A DNA stretch of 64,000 nt, from the NCBI GenBank assembly GCA_944323685.1, contig CALUTJ010000001.1, positions 1 to 64,000 on the forward strand. Reading direction: 5' to 3'. This document shows, in pieces, positions 55,920 through 64,000 of this stretch. Below the pieces are notes generated by a model. That model made no database searches. It was given only the letters and a program-made list of their open reading frames with translations, and was not told the DNA's origin. Position 1 is the stretch's first letter, and every line of letters begins with the position of its first letter. Both the position numbers and the translations under genes were made by a program. This DNA comes from Candidatus Gastranaerophilales bacterium (lineage in GTDB: Bacteria > Cyanobacteriota > Vampirovibrionia > Gastranaerophilales > Gastranaerophilaceae).

Positions 55920-57773
55920 ATGTCTCAGAATATTTCATCATACAATCAATCACAAGCGCAGCAATTGCAATATTTACAGCAGTTGCAGCAAATGCAGCAG
56001 GGACAGGTTCAAAACCTGAACTTTGCAGCTATGCCGAATGCGGCAACAGCAATATCTGACAAAGGAGTAGTTCAAAACAACCCTCTGCTAAACGCAGCAA
56101 CCAGCACCCCTTCTAACCCTGTTTCGTTTGTCGCAGCGGCCGGTTTAAGCTCAGCAGCTTTAATGGCAATTAACAATGTTATCAACAATCCGCTTCAAAC
56201 TAAAAAATACAATGATACATTCTTTAAAAAAGTTGAAACAGCAGTTGACAAATTCGCAACAAAACCCAAAGTAAAAGCTGCTTTAGATAAATTAAACACC
56301 TGGACAAACGGTTTAAAAACAAAAGCCAATCAGTCGGAAATATTACGTACATTATTCAACAAACCTGGTGTTGGCGGTTCTCAGGTACAGTCACAGGCAG
56401 CAGGTGCAAAAGGTCACCTTGCAAACCGTGCCATTGAGACGATGAAAAAATACAAAGATTATTACCTGAAAACAAACGGAACAGAATTTAAAGAGTTTGA
56501 TGCAATATTAAGCAAAGCAGGCAAAGAGTCATATAAATACTATGACGATATAATGGCTGCTATAAAAAATTCATCGGCAGACCTGACAAAAGTTATGGGC
56601 AAAAGACCATGGTGGGGTTTAGGTCTTGTCAAAAACAAAGCTTCGTTACAGGAAATTTTAAATAAAGATATATTAATCAAAAACTACAAAACAGCCGGCA
56701 CCTCTATCGGTAAAAAGGCCGCAGGCTACCTTATGAGAGGCATTGAATGTCTGACTAACGGTATGTTCTCAGGCAAAGGGCAGGTGTTAATTCAGGCATT
56801 AATGATTGCACAATCAGTCAATGAGGCTTCTAAAGCCGAAAAAGGCGAAAAATTCTCTACATTTATGGCTTCATTTGCCGAACTTATGGCATTTCTTGCC
56901 ACAATGGGCATTCAAATGAGAGTTGTTAACCATTTAGCCGGTTTAAAACATATAGGTATGTCAAAAGCAAATGTTAACAAGCTGCATGAAGCTATCGAAA
57001 AAGCAAATCAAGCGGCTAAAGCCGGTAACCACAGCGAATATGCAAGACAATTAAATATAATTGATAAATTAAAAGATGTTTCCAAGTCCACAACCACAAT
57101 CGGAAACAAAGCCTTAAAATGGTATCAAAAACCTGTTAAATGGTTCGGCAAGCTTATGAGCTTCGGACGTGTAAAAGAAACATTAAAACCGCTTAAAACC
57201 TCAAAATTTGCAACAAATCTTGCAAAAATCCCGTACGGTTTAAAAGTCGGACTCGGTTATGCCGGCAGGGTTGCACTGCTGATGGGTGTAATCATTCCAA
57301 TCTTCTCAGGTATTGCTAAAAAAGCATCTTATGCTCTCTTTGGCAAACCTACAAAAACCCTCGAAAAACAAAAACAAATGGAAGAAGCTGCAAACATTCA
57401 AGAGCAGCCTCTACCTCAACAGCAAGAACCTCAGCAGATGACACAGCCTCCGCAGACAACAGCACAACAACCTGTTCAGCCGCAGCAGCCTGCTTATCAA
57501 CAACCGGCTCAACCGGGCAGTCTTTATCAGCAACTGAACAATCAATACAATCACAATCCAATGGGTGCACAACCTATGACACAAGCTGCACCTGCAGCAG
57601 TTGCAATGAGAACACCGGAACAAAATGCCGGAATAACAAGAAGTTATATTCCAAACCCCGTACTCGGTGTTGAAAATTCAATAGCTCCCGTTACGGCAAG
57701 CCGAAACGCTCAAATTGATGCAGTATTAAGACAGGCTGATTTAGCCGAAGCTCAGGCTCAAAAATATCTATAG
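55920..57773 (+). CDS. Lineage-specific Gln-rich protein with three hydrophobic segments
   Basis: 617 aa, no recognised domain. N-terminal 40 residues are Gln/Ser/Asn-rich (QSQAQQLQYLQQLQQMQQGQ). Hydrophobic stretches lie at about 65-85 (FVAAAGLSSAALMAINNV), 318-338 (ASFAELMAFLATMGIQMRVV) and 448-470 (AGRVALLMGVIIPIFSGIAK). Between them are Lys-rich helical regions. The last 130 residues are Pro/Gln-rich, ending in a helix. Similar in plan to the 16769 protein. Upstream region is short and AT-rich; a ribosome site for ATG 55920 is weak (AGGTTCGAA). Confidence 0.73.
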   Translation: MSQNISSYNQSQAQQLQYLQQLQQMQQGQVQNLNFAAMPNAATAISDKGVVQNNPLLNAATSTPSNPVSFVAAAGLSSAALMAINNVINNPLQTKKYNDTFFKKVETAVDKFATKPKVKAALDKLNTWTNGLKTKANQSEILRTLFNKPGVGGSQVQSQAAGAKGHLANRAIETMKKYKDYYLKTNGTEFKEFDAILSKAGKESYKYYDDIMAAIKNSSADLTKVMGKRPWWGLGLVKNKASLQEILNKDILIKNYKTAGTSIGKKAAGYLMRGIECLTNGMFSGKGQVLIQALMIAQSVNEASKAEKGEKFSTFMASFAELMAFLATMGIQMRVVNHLAGLKHIGMSKANVNKLHEAIEKANQAAKAGNHSEYARQLNIIDKLKDVSKSTTTIGNKALKWYQKPVKWFGKLMSFGRVKETLKPLKTSKFATNLAKIPYGLKVGLGYAGRVALLMGVIIPIFSGIAKKASYALFGKPTKTLEKQKQMEEAANIQEQPLPQQQEPQQMTQPPQTTAQQPVQPQQPAYQQPAQPGSLYQQLNNQYNHNPMGAQPMTQAAPAAVAMRTPEQNAGITRSYIPNPVLGVENSIAPVTASRNAQIDAVLRQADLAEAQAQKYL

Positions 57774-57797
57774 AAGTATATATCATTTGTTAAAATG

Positions 57798-57822
57798 AGC
57801 ACTATATATGGATTATAGTGCT
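57798..57822 (+). terminator. Possible terminator
   Basis: AGCACTATA / TATAGTGCT stem with a 7-base loop and TAATATTTTG after it; weak T-run. Confidence 0.5.
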
Positions 57823-57923
57823 TAATATTTTGTTACAATATTAAAAATTCAGGCAATAATTCTATATAAATATACTTTATTTATATAAGAACTAGACTTT
57901 TACGAATTAGAGGACTGTTTACA

Positions 57924-59858
57924 ATGAGCTACGAAATTGATAGTTCAAAAAGATTAAGACCGCAAAACGGTGTACAGACACAAGCTACTGACACCGCTTC
58001 AACTGCGTCTGATTCTCAAACAAACAGCGTAAAAGTATTCCAACAATCATTACCTGAAAATGAAAAGAAATCTAATAATTTTGCTGACATTGACGTAAAT
58101 GAGCTGGTTAAAAAATATAAAAAGAATCCTATAGGGGTTCTTAATGAACTTGGCATCAAATTTGATAAAAAACAAATTGAAGAATTAAAATCATTATTAA
58201 CAGATAAAAAACAGTTAAAGTCGTTCTTAAATTTATTAAAAGACAATGAAGCCCTCACCGCAGGCGACATTGTTGGTGCAATGAAAAATATTGCAAACCA
58301 TAAAGCACAGCCGTGGTATAAAAGATTTATTAATGTAGGTAAAACATTCTTCAAAGAAGGTGTCAGCGAAGCCTTTGAATTGGCAAAAAGTGAAAAAGTT
58401 TATTACGCAGGCAAATTAGGCGAAAACATGAATGACGTAAGAACAGAAAGACAAGATTTCTCTTCGGAAGCAGTCGTTGATGTATCGGAAACAATGACAA
58501 ATCAGCCTGAAACAAAAGAAAATGTAATGCACTTTGTTATAAAATCAAACAAAGACGGCTCAAAGCTTTACACTGAACAAGATGTACTCAAAGCAAGAGA
58601 TATAATCGTACAAGACATAGACAATGCCGATGAGTTTACGGCTAACACAATAGAATTAGAAGCTATACAAACAGCCAACGGAAATATTAAATACAAAGGT
58701 TCAACAATCATTGATGTCGGCGACAAAATGACCAAAAATCAGGAAGTTAAGTCGACTATGCTTACCGTGGCTAAAAAATCAGATATGACAGATGATTTGT
58801 TGATTAATACAACAACAAACCTTGCTAAAAATCACAATATGGCAGATGTTATTGAATATTTAGTTACTGCAAAAGATAAAAACGGCAATGACAGATTCAG
58901 CGCACAAAATGTATCAAATGAATCAAATTACCTTGTTGACAAAATGAAAGAATTTTGTAAAGCATACACTGAAAACGTAAAAGAAATTGCATCACACAGT
59001 GAAATAAAAGGCGATGACGTATTAAATATCACACACAATACTACAGAACATCCTGAAATTAAACAGGATGTACTTAAAGCAATAAAAGAGAAAAAATACA
59101 CAAGCAAACAAATAAGCGATTATTCTGATAAACTTGCACAAAGAGTTGAAAAATATAAAGAAAATACAGAAACAGGCTCATATAAAAATAACACAATACA
59201 AAATTCATTGACTAACAACACAGACACAACTAACGAAAATAAATACGAATCAGAAAATGTAACAACACCGATAGAAAATGTTTACGACAGAGAAAACATT
59301 TACAAAAAACTCATGTCAAAGAAGGAAACAAAAAGAGAAGATATTCCGACCGGAGTTGCGCTAACAGACGAACAGGCAGATATCGTATATGCGGCTGTTA
59401 TTGACGGAAAAGTCTATGACAGAGGACTTGTTTTACACGCTTTGACGAAAAGATTCGGCTCATCTGCTGAAAAAGTTCTTATAGCAATAGAAAGAGACCC
59501 GAGCTTTATAGATTTGATGAAGCATTATAACGGCAACCCCGTTATCATTAACGCGCTCGTAGAAGATCCTTATCTTATTACTAAAATCAAAAAAGCAGGC
59601 GGTTCCCTCGGTATCAACGAAATAGCTGATATCGTAAAATTGTGTACTGATGCAAGAAGTACTGAAGTTATGCTCCAAGCACTACAAAATTATTCTCCGG
59701 CAGAAGCAATGAAAATTACAAAACAAAGCAAAATCTTCAACTTGAAAGACGATACAATAAACATTCTGACAAAGAACAATTCAAGCACAACAAGCAAAAA
59801 ATCACAGCTTGAAGACCTCTACTTCACAGGCGGTAAACAAAGAGAATTGCTCGCATAG
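57924..59858 (+). CDS. Lineage-specific helical repeat-like protein
   Basis: 644 aa, no signal peptide, Lys/Asn/Glu-rich and helical. Residues 30-150 resemble a globular N-terminal domain (NIVGAMKNIANHKAQPWYKR region). Residues 180-400 carry degenerate repeats of a MTxxPEx(K/V)...I(V/M)...DV(L)xxA type (VSETMTNQPETKENVMHFVI, DVGDKMTKNQEVKSTMLTVA, ITHNTTEHPEIKQDVLKAIK). The end is a second helical domain (GVALTDEQADIVYAAVIDGK). I do not recognise it; a role outside the cell is possible but unsupported. Ribosome site AGAGGA. Confidence 0.72.
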   Translation: MSYEIDSSKRLRPQNGVQTQATDTASTASDSQTNSVKVFQQSLPENEKKSNNFADIDVNELVKKYKKNPIGVLNELGIKFDKKQIEELKSLLTDKKQLKSFLNLLKDNEALTAGDIVGAMKNIANHKAQPWYKRFINVGKTFFKEGVSEAFELAKSEKVYYAGKLGENMNDVRTERQDFSSEAVVDVSETMTNQPETKENVMHFVIKSNKDGSKLYTEQDVLKARDIIVQDIDNADEFTANTIELEAIQTANGNIKYKGSTIIDVGDKMTKNQEVKSTMLTVAKKSDMTDDLLINTTTNLAKNHNMADVIEYLVTAKDKNGNDRFSAQNVSNESNYLVDKMKEFCKAYTENVKEIASHSEIKGDDVLNITHNTTEHPEIKQDVLKAIKEKKYTSKQISDYSDKLAQRVEKYKENTETGSYKNNTIQNSLTNNTDTTNENKYESENVTTPIENVYDRENIYKKLMSKKETKREDIPTGVALTDEQADIVYAAVIDGKVYDRGLVLHALTKRFGSSAEKVLIAIERDPSFIDLMKHYNGNPVIINALVEDPYLITKIKKAGGSLGINEIADIVKLCTDARSTEVMLQALQNYSPAEAMKITKQSKIFNLKDDTINILTKNNSSTTSKKSQLEDLYFTGGKQRELLA

Positions 59859-59873
59859 AAAAAAGTATACAGG

Positions 59874-60485
59874 TTATTTAATACCAAAATACACGGCATC
59901 GGCAAACTCCTGACCGTATTGTTCTTTGAGATTCTTGTACCCTTCAGAATTTTTAATTCTTTCAATATCAGCTTGATTATCAACTGAAGAATTATTGCTT
60001 TGAGTTTTTGTGACACGTTGTTTAGTTTTTACTTCAAGCTCCGGCTGCTCACTTTTAGATTTTGAAAATTCATTTATATCATCTTTCATTGTATCAGTTT
60101 GAGTTTCCACAAATGATGGTGTGTAACGTCTTTCAAAACGTCTTTGTTCTCTAAGCTCGCGCGACATTTTTTTCATCTTTTTGCCTTTTTGGTTATAATC
60201 GCGCGTGTCTAATTTTTGTTTGATAAACGTATCTAAATTTTCTTTTGGAATATCATGCCCGTCAAATTTTTGAAACACTTTATATCCGATAGCTTTAAGT
60301 TTACCTTCAAAAACAGCATCCTCATCTTGAGAAACAGACACTCTTGCCTGACTAGTTTTACTTTTGCCGATAAGCCCGTTAGGATACGACTCTATAAGAG
60401 ATCTTAGCTTTTCTTTTTTAGCATTATTAGCACCCGGCTGGGTTATCGGTATCCTGTAAGTAGAACCAAAACTTATACCAAACAT
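59874..60485 (-). CDS. Hypothetical lineage-specific protein (FGSTYRIPI N-terminus)
   Basis: 203 aa, very charged. Begins MFGISFGSTYRIPITQPGAN, then a folded part to about residue 115 (ESYPNGLIGKSKTSQARVSV, KLKAIGYKVFQKFDGHDIPK), followed by a long charged, probably disordered, helical tail and a conserved-looking C-terminus (NLKEQYGQEFADAVYFG). I recall related short proteins in gut Melainabacteria; no function is known to me. GAGAGGT before the ATG. Confidence 0.65.
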   Translation of the reverse strand: MFGISFGSTYRIPITQPGANNAKKEKLRSLIESYPNGLIGKSKTSQARVSVSQDEDAVFEGKLKAIGYKVFQKFDGHDIPKENLDTFIKQKLDTRDYNQKGKKMKKMSRELREQRRFERRYTPSFVETQTDTMKDDINEFSKSKSEQPELEVKTKQRVTKTQSNNSSVDNQADIERIKNSEGYKNLKEQYGQEFADAVYFGIK

Positions 60486-60592
60486 TATTTGTACCTCTCT
60501 TCAGATATGACATAAGCATAAAAAACAAACACAAAATAATTTGTCAGTATAATCCCATAGAACCTCAAAAATGTTACAAAAATAAAAAAGAA

Positions 60593-60615
60593 GAAAGGGG
60601 CTCGTCGCCCCTTTC
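60593..60615 (-). terminator. GC-rich hairpin, terminator orientation toward the left
   Basis: GAAAGGGGC / GCCCCTTTC stem around a TCGTC loop; the A-rich run on its left becomes a T-run on the minus strand. It lies in the divergent 296-bp region between 60485 and 60782, where no minus-strand gene precedes it, so it may attenuate the 59874 gene leader or mark an unannotated small RNA. Nothing else is seen there. Confidence 0.5.
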
Positions 60616-60781
60616 CATTCTAAATGAACATAAAGACAGTATTTTTAACTGTGTATATATAAAGTATTTTTATTAATCTTGATTTCAAAAACTCTGATAA
60701 TTGTTATATATCTTTACAAATTAAAAATACAGGCAAAAAAAAATATTTACGGATTTCCTATAAAACAGGAGAACAAATCAA

Positions 60782-61447
60782 ATGGACTTAAAAACAAATT
60801 CAAACATAAATTTCAAAGGTGCTTTTGTATTCAAAGCCCCGTCAGCAGAAGTAAAAACAGCAATACCTGATATTATAAAAAAAGGCCGGCAAATATTTTA
60901 CAACATAAAAAACGACGGTGACGTTGTAATCGTCACAAAAGACAAATACGACAAACGCATAAGAGATTTTATTGAAGAGACAGGCTCAAAATTTGAATAC
61001 TACCCTGAAATCTCAACAAAAAGCGGACTCGATGATGAGATACCATCAGGTTTAAAAAAGCTTATACAGCTAAAAGACAACTGTGTAATAACAAATTTAA
61101 AAACATTAAACAGATTTTTGAATAACTCAAAAATCCACTTAAGCAAACAAATAGAATACCTTCAGCAGGCAATGAATACCCTGCGTTTAAACATAGAAAA
61201 CACAAAAATATCCATAAATGATAAAAATCTGTTTGTAATACGTGACGAAGCTAAAAATCGTACTATCAAATCAACAGGCTTTGTATGCGGAAATGCATAT
61301 GTCCACATCATTCCCGATTCACTCAATGAAGAGGCGAAAAGATATCTAATAGGACAAAACGGCAAATCAATTACAAAAGAATACACAAGTCCTAAAGATA
61401 TCATTGCTTTTATGAAAATATTTAAAAAAGCAGGAAGCGAAGGTTAA
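60782..61447 (+). CDS. Hypothetical protein with N-terminal NINFKG motif
   Basis: 221 aa, start ATG 60782 preceded by CAGGAG. N-terminus MDLKTNSNINFKGAFVFKAP; the FKG motif within the first 15 residues is like AFKG in the 16769 protein and, from memory, in many proteins of this lineage. The rest is alpha/beta with repeated IxxxK(x)Y patterns and no recognised domain. No signal peptide. Convergent with the transporter, stops overlapping by 4 bp. Confidence 0.68.
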   Translation: MDLKTNSNINFKGAFVFKAPSAEVKTAIPDIIKKGRQIFYNIKNDGDVVIVTKDKYDKRIRDFIEETGSKFEYYPEISTKSGLDDEIPSGLKKLIQLKDNCVITNLKTLNRFLNNSKIHLSKQIEYLQQAMNTLRLNIENTKISINDKNLFVIRDEAKNRTIKSTGFVCGNAYVHIIPDSLNEEAKRYLIGQNGKSITKEYTSPKDIIAFMKIFKKAGSEG

Positions 61448-63033
61448 ATCGCACTGTCTTTTTTGCGTTTGCGCCTGTCCTCTTTCAAAAGATATACAAA
61501 AGGTAAAATCAACACAACAGCCAGTGCAAAGTATCTGAAGGTTTCTACATACCCCCAGAAAGTTGCCTGCTGCTGTAGCATATTATACATTTGCCCCTGC
61601 GCCATATGTGTTGCCACACCGTGTTCAAAGTTGTGACCGAGAAAAGCAGACGTCATTGCCCCGAGACGCTCGTTATATACGTTATTACCGTCATTTAAGA
61701 ATTGAACCATTGTCATCTGGTGAATTTGAGAGAATCTCGAAATCATAGTCATAGCAATAGATGTACCTATAGCAGCTCCTACGTTTTTAACAAGGTTCTG
61801 CAACCCCGCAGCATTTGTTTGATCTTTATTTGCAAGGCTTGCGCAGGAAATATTAGAGAGCGGAACCATAGACAAAAGCATGCCCAGCCCGAAGGTAAAG
61901 TTTGGAATAGCAATATTTGCCAGCGCGATACTTGTATTGATTTCACCAAACATAAAACTGCCGACTGCAAGTATAATAAGCCCAATTACAACAACCGGCC
62001 TTACCCCCAGTTTAATAACAAGCGCCCCGGACAATATAGATGCGATGAAACAGCCTGCCCCTCTAGGTACCATAGATAAACCGCTCATAAAAGCGGAATA
62101 TCCCATTAATGACTGGAGCATAGACGGCAAAATCGAAGAAGAAGCCATCATAACCCCCATTAACACAACCTGAGCAAGTGTACCGATTAAAAAATTGTGG
62201 TTTTTCAAGATTGATAAATTAATCAGACCTGTTTTCGATTTATTCTTTTTTATCTGAATATAAATAAAAAGGACAAGACAAATCATAGAGAAAGTAAACA
62301 ATTTACAAATCCATGGAGAACCAAACCAGTCATTGTCATTACCTTTTTCAAGAACAACCTGAAGACTCAACAGCCACAGCGCCATAAACGTAAAGCCGGA
62401 AAAGTCCATTGTCACACCTTCTTGTTTTCTGGAATACGGCGGCTCTTCAATATATTTTACAGAAAGATACAAAGCTAATATCCCGAAAGGAATATTAATA
62501 AAATAGATAAAAGGCCACGAATAAGTTTCAGTAATCCACCCACCGACAGCAGGGCCCATAATAGGTGCCAGAATTACCCCCAAACCGAAAACAGACATGG
62601 CAGAAGGCAGCTCTTCTTTGGGGAATATTTCAAAAATAATAGCCTGTGCAATAGGCATAATCCCGCCGCCGCCAATGCCCTGCAATATTCTAGAAACCAG
62701 CATCATAGGCATTGAAGTAGACAATCCGCATAATATTGACGCCAGAGTAAATATAACTAGGCTGAGCAAAAAGTATTGTTTTCTGCCCATTAATTTGCAT
62801 AAAAAATCAACTGTAGGAATAACAACACCGCTGGCTACAAGATAACTTGTAATAATCCATGTTGATTCGTTCCTGCTGACTGAAAATGAACCCGCCATAT
62901 GCGGCAGAGCAACGTTAGAGATTGTTTCATCCAGAGCAAACATAAAAATTGATAACATGATAGGAATCATCGCTATCCAGGGGTTAACCTGAAATTTCCA
63001 ATCATCCTCAGCAATAGAAAAGCTCTCTGCCAT
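61444..63033 (-). CDS. DHA2-family (EmrB/QacA-type) MFS drug transporter, 14 membrane segments
   Basis: 529 aa, the size of the 14-span DHA2 family. Conserved elements: LDETISNVALPHMAGSF (segment 1, motif D1), the loop 2-3 motif LCKLMGRKQYFL, motif C in ILAPIMGPAVGGWITETYSW and PFIYFINIPFGI. Proton-driven export of drugs or other toxic compounds from the inner membrane. No EmrA membrane-fusion partner is next to it in this window. Ribosome site not clear. Confidence 0.92.
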   Translation of the reverse strand: MAESFSIAEDDWKFQVNPWIAMIPIMLSIFMFALDETISNVALPHMAGSFSVSRNESTWIITSYLVASGVVIPTVDFLCKLMGRKQYFLLSLVIFTLASILCGLSTSMPMMLVSRILQGIGGGGIMPIAQAIIFEIFPKEELPSAMSVFGLGVILAPIMGPAVGGWITETYSWPFIYFINIPFGILALYLSVKYIEEPPYSRKQEGVTMDFSGFTFMALWLLSLQVVLEKGNDNDWFGSPWICKLFTFSMICLVLFIYIQIKKNKSKTGLINLSILKNHNFLIGTLAQVVLMGVMMASSSILPSMLQSLMGYSAFMSGLSMVPRGAGCFIASILSGALVIKLGVRPVVVIGLIILAVGSFMFGEINTSIALANIAIPNFTFGLGMLLSMVPLSNISCASLANKDQTNAAGLQNLVKNVGAAIGTSIAMTMISRFSQIHQMTMVQFLNDGNNVYNERLGAMTSAFLGHNFEHGVATHMAQGQMYNMLQQQATFWGYVETFRYFALAVVLILPFVYLLKEDRRKRKKDSAI

Positions 63034-63132
63034 ATATATTTACTCCCCCTCAGCTGTAGACAAGTCTATAAATAGATTAAAAAATAAAACTAAGGCAAAT
63101 GCAAATAATTTTTAAGGAGAAACGCGCCTATA

Positions 63133-63461
63133 GAAATTTGCGGTTAGAATCCCTAATAAAAAAACTTCCCGAAGGAAGTCTTATAAAAACTGGGCCCGGA
63201 GACTCTGCCGAAAAAAACAAGACTAAATGTCTTGTTTTTTGAGAGGTAGAACCCCGAATTTCCGAAGGAAATTTGCGGTTCGAATCCCTAATAAAAAAAC
63301 TTCCCGAAGGAAGTCTTATAAAAACTGGGCCCGGAGACTCTGCCGAAAAAAAACAAGACTAAATGTCTTGTTTTTTGAGAGGTAGAACCCCGAATTTCCG
63401 AAGGAAATTTGCGGTTCGAATCCCTAATAAAAAAACTTCCCGAAGGAAGTCTTATAAAAAC
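63133..63461. repeat. Tandem 135/136-bp repeat built of tRNA ends and terminators
   Basis: The unit recurs at 63190, 63325 and 63461 (each starting CTGGGCCCGGAG, which is the 3' end of the tRNA at 63462-63533 on the minus strand) with period 135 then 136 bp. Each full unit holds the piece GACTCTGCCGA, a hairpin ACAAGAC-TAAAT-GTCTTGT, a TTTCCGAAGGAAA hairpin, a GCGGTTCGAATCCC piece (tRNA T-arm-like, plus strand) and a hairpin ACTTCC-CGAA-GGAAGT with a flanking A-run. The copies differ at a few bases (GGTTAGAA vs GGTTCGAA; 7 vs 8 A). No protein gene in this 428-bp region. Confidence 0.85.
63428..63452 (-). terminator. Terminator of the tRNA
   Basis: On the minus strand ACTTCC-TTCG-GGAAGT followed by seven T. 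It lies just beyond the tRNA 3' end. The same hairpin recurs in the upstream copies of the repeat at about 63165-63181 and 63300-63316. Confidence 0.85.
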
Positions 63462-63533
<72 letters not shown>

Positions 63534-63634
63534 GTGGCGATTATTTATTTAATTGTTGCCTGACCTGCTTGTGGTAGCTGCGCTACCTACCTCTCCTCTG
63601 ATGTGACATTTAGTCACATCCTCGTCGGCAGAGT

Positions 63635-63653
63635 GCCACAGGCCCGTGGCGAT
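63635..63653 (-). repeat. Duplicated tRNA 5'-end fragment
   Basis: 19 bases identical to 63523-63541, i.e. the first 11 bases of the tRNA (GGGCCTGTGGC) plus 8 bases of leader. The piece is followed by ACTCTGCCGA, an inverted match to the TCGGCAGAGT next to the tRNA 3'-end copy at 63325. No supported gene in 63534-63772. Confidence 0.75.
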
Positions 63654-63772
63654 AATAAAAAGTGCAACCCGAATCATATTGATAATCGGCTAACAACCTT
63701 TTACGTATGATTAAAATACCATTAACATTAAGCATGGTCAAGCACATTTAAAACAAAAATAATCTAAACAGC

Positions 63773-64000
63773 CTATTCTTCTGAACTTTCAGGAATAGCA
63801 TTATTAACAGCAGTTAAAATATTGATGTTATTTTGAACCTGCAAATTTCTGTTACTTAGCTCTTTCGAATATCTTATATAAGAAGCTACAATCATTGCAG
63901 GCATAAGTACAAATGCTGATATATTATTAGCAATGCCAAGATACGGCCTTTTTTCAACAAATTTTTCCGCAGGCATGACTAATTTTTTATTAACAAAAGA
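63773..64000 (-). CDS. C-terminal end of a membrane protein running off the window
   Basis: The frame is open to the right edge; codons upstream of the ATG at 63976 continue without a stop (SFVNKKLV), so the start is outside. The visible part has one membrane segment (about GIANNISAFVLMPAMIVASY) and a soluble helical tail (RNLQVQNNINILTAVNNAIP). It cannot be assigned. Confidence 0.6.
   Translation of the reverse strand, partial: SFVNKKLVMPAEKFVEKRPYLGIANNISAFVLMPAMIVASYIRYSKELSNRNLQVQNNINILTAVNNAIPESSEE

Overview
The window is AT-rich chromosomal DNA with short intergenic gaps, many 1-11 bp gene overlaps and no sign of prophage, plasmid, IS element or CRISPR. The best guess for the source is a non-photosynthetic relative of Cyanobacteria (Melainabacteria/Vampirovibrionia, probably a gut Gastranaerophilales). 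This rests on remembered, unsearched likeness of several lineage-type proteins: the MGMAxxQxR family, proteins with an N-terminal FKG motif, and short AP-x-[FY]NAIKI proteins. The housekeeping genes fit a Gram-negative-type cell with an anaerobic or fermentative style: a type V-like surface protein, an MCE/MlaD protein, EtfAB, a GlcD-like flavoprotein, riboflavin and NAD synthesis and many radical-SAM or Fe-S enzymes.

Layout. 1-2769 (minus) is the N-terminal part of a large GGAIYN-repeat surface protein. Its upstream start is separated from the body by a 10-C tract that puts the two out of frame, so it is a candidate phase-variable gene. 2770-3250 is a mosaic of intergenic repeats. 3251-10041 (minus) holds a family-4 uracil-DNA glycosylase, a SEC-C protein and a probable operon glcD-like / cutA / HExxH protein / MlaD-like / upp / pgeF. 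10218-10925 is a secreted trypsin-like protease.

10931-14950 (minus) is the most unusual locus. It carries three members of a family with conserved helical N- and C-termini and a variable middle, plus a small helical protein, a glycine-rich hydrophobic protein and a 69-aa protein. A fourth family member sits alone at 40748-41053. The layout resembles flagellin or needle-type subunits, but no known secretion genes are nearby.

15190-29623 is mostly biosynthetic: ilvC, a five-gene MTase / FAD-oxidoreductase / ribE / ribBA / GNAT operon, an orphan NarL-type response regulator, and nadB-nadC-etfB-etfA. It also holds two lineage-specific proteins (16769-18208, 18224-19042). 29878-31328 has two proline/glutamine-rich proteins sharing an N-terminal motif. 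31445-36548 is a TIGR03960-type radical SAM / RNase E-G operon. 36545-43093 mixes coaX, lspA, rluA-type, engB and small membrane or zinc-ribbon proteins.

43095-45095 is ligA, whose only full-length start is an AUU codon. 45152-51349 has an Orn/Lys/Arg decarboxylase-like PLP enzyme and a convergent operon of a divergent LamB/YcsF protein, yvcK, panB, panC and a membrane protein. With coaX, this gives three CoA-pathway genes in the window. 51426-53313 is rimP-nusA, with a terminator-like hairpin between promoter and first gene. Then come a U32 peptidase, rplI, four lineage-specific proteins (55920-61447) and a DHA2 transporter. The right end has a tRNA-Met set in an array of tRNA-fragment repeats and the C-terminus of one more membrane protein.

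All identifications are from reading translated sequence by eye; no database search was possible.
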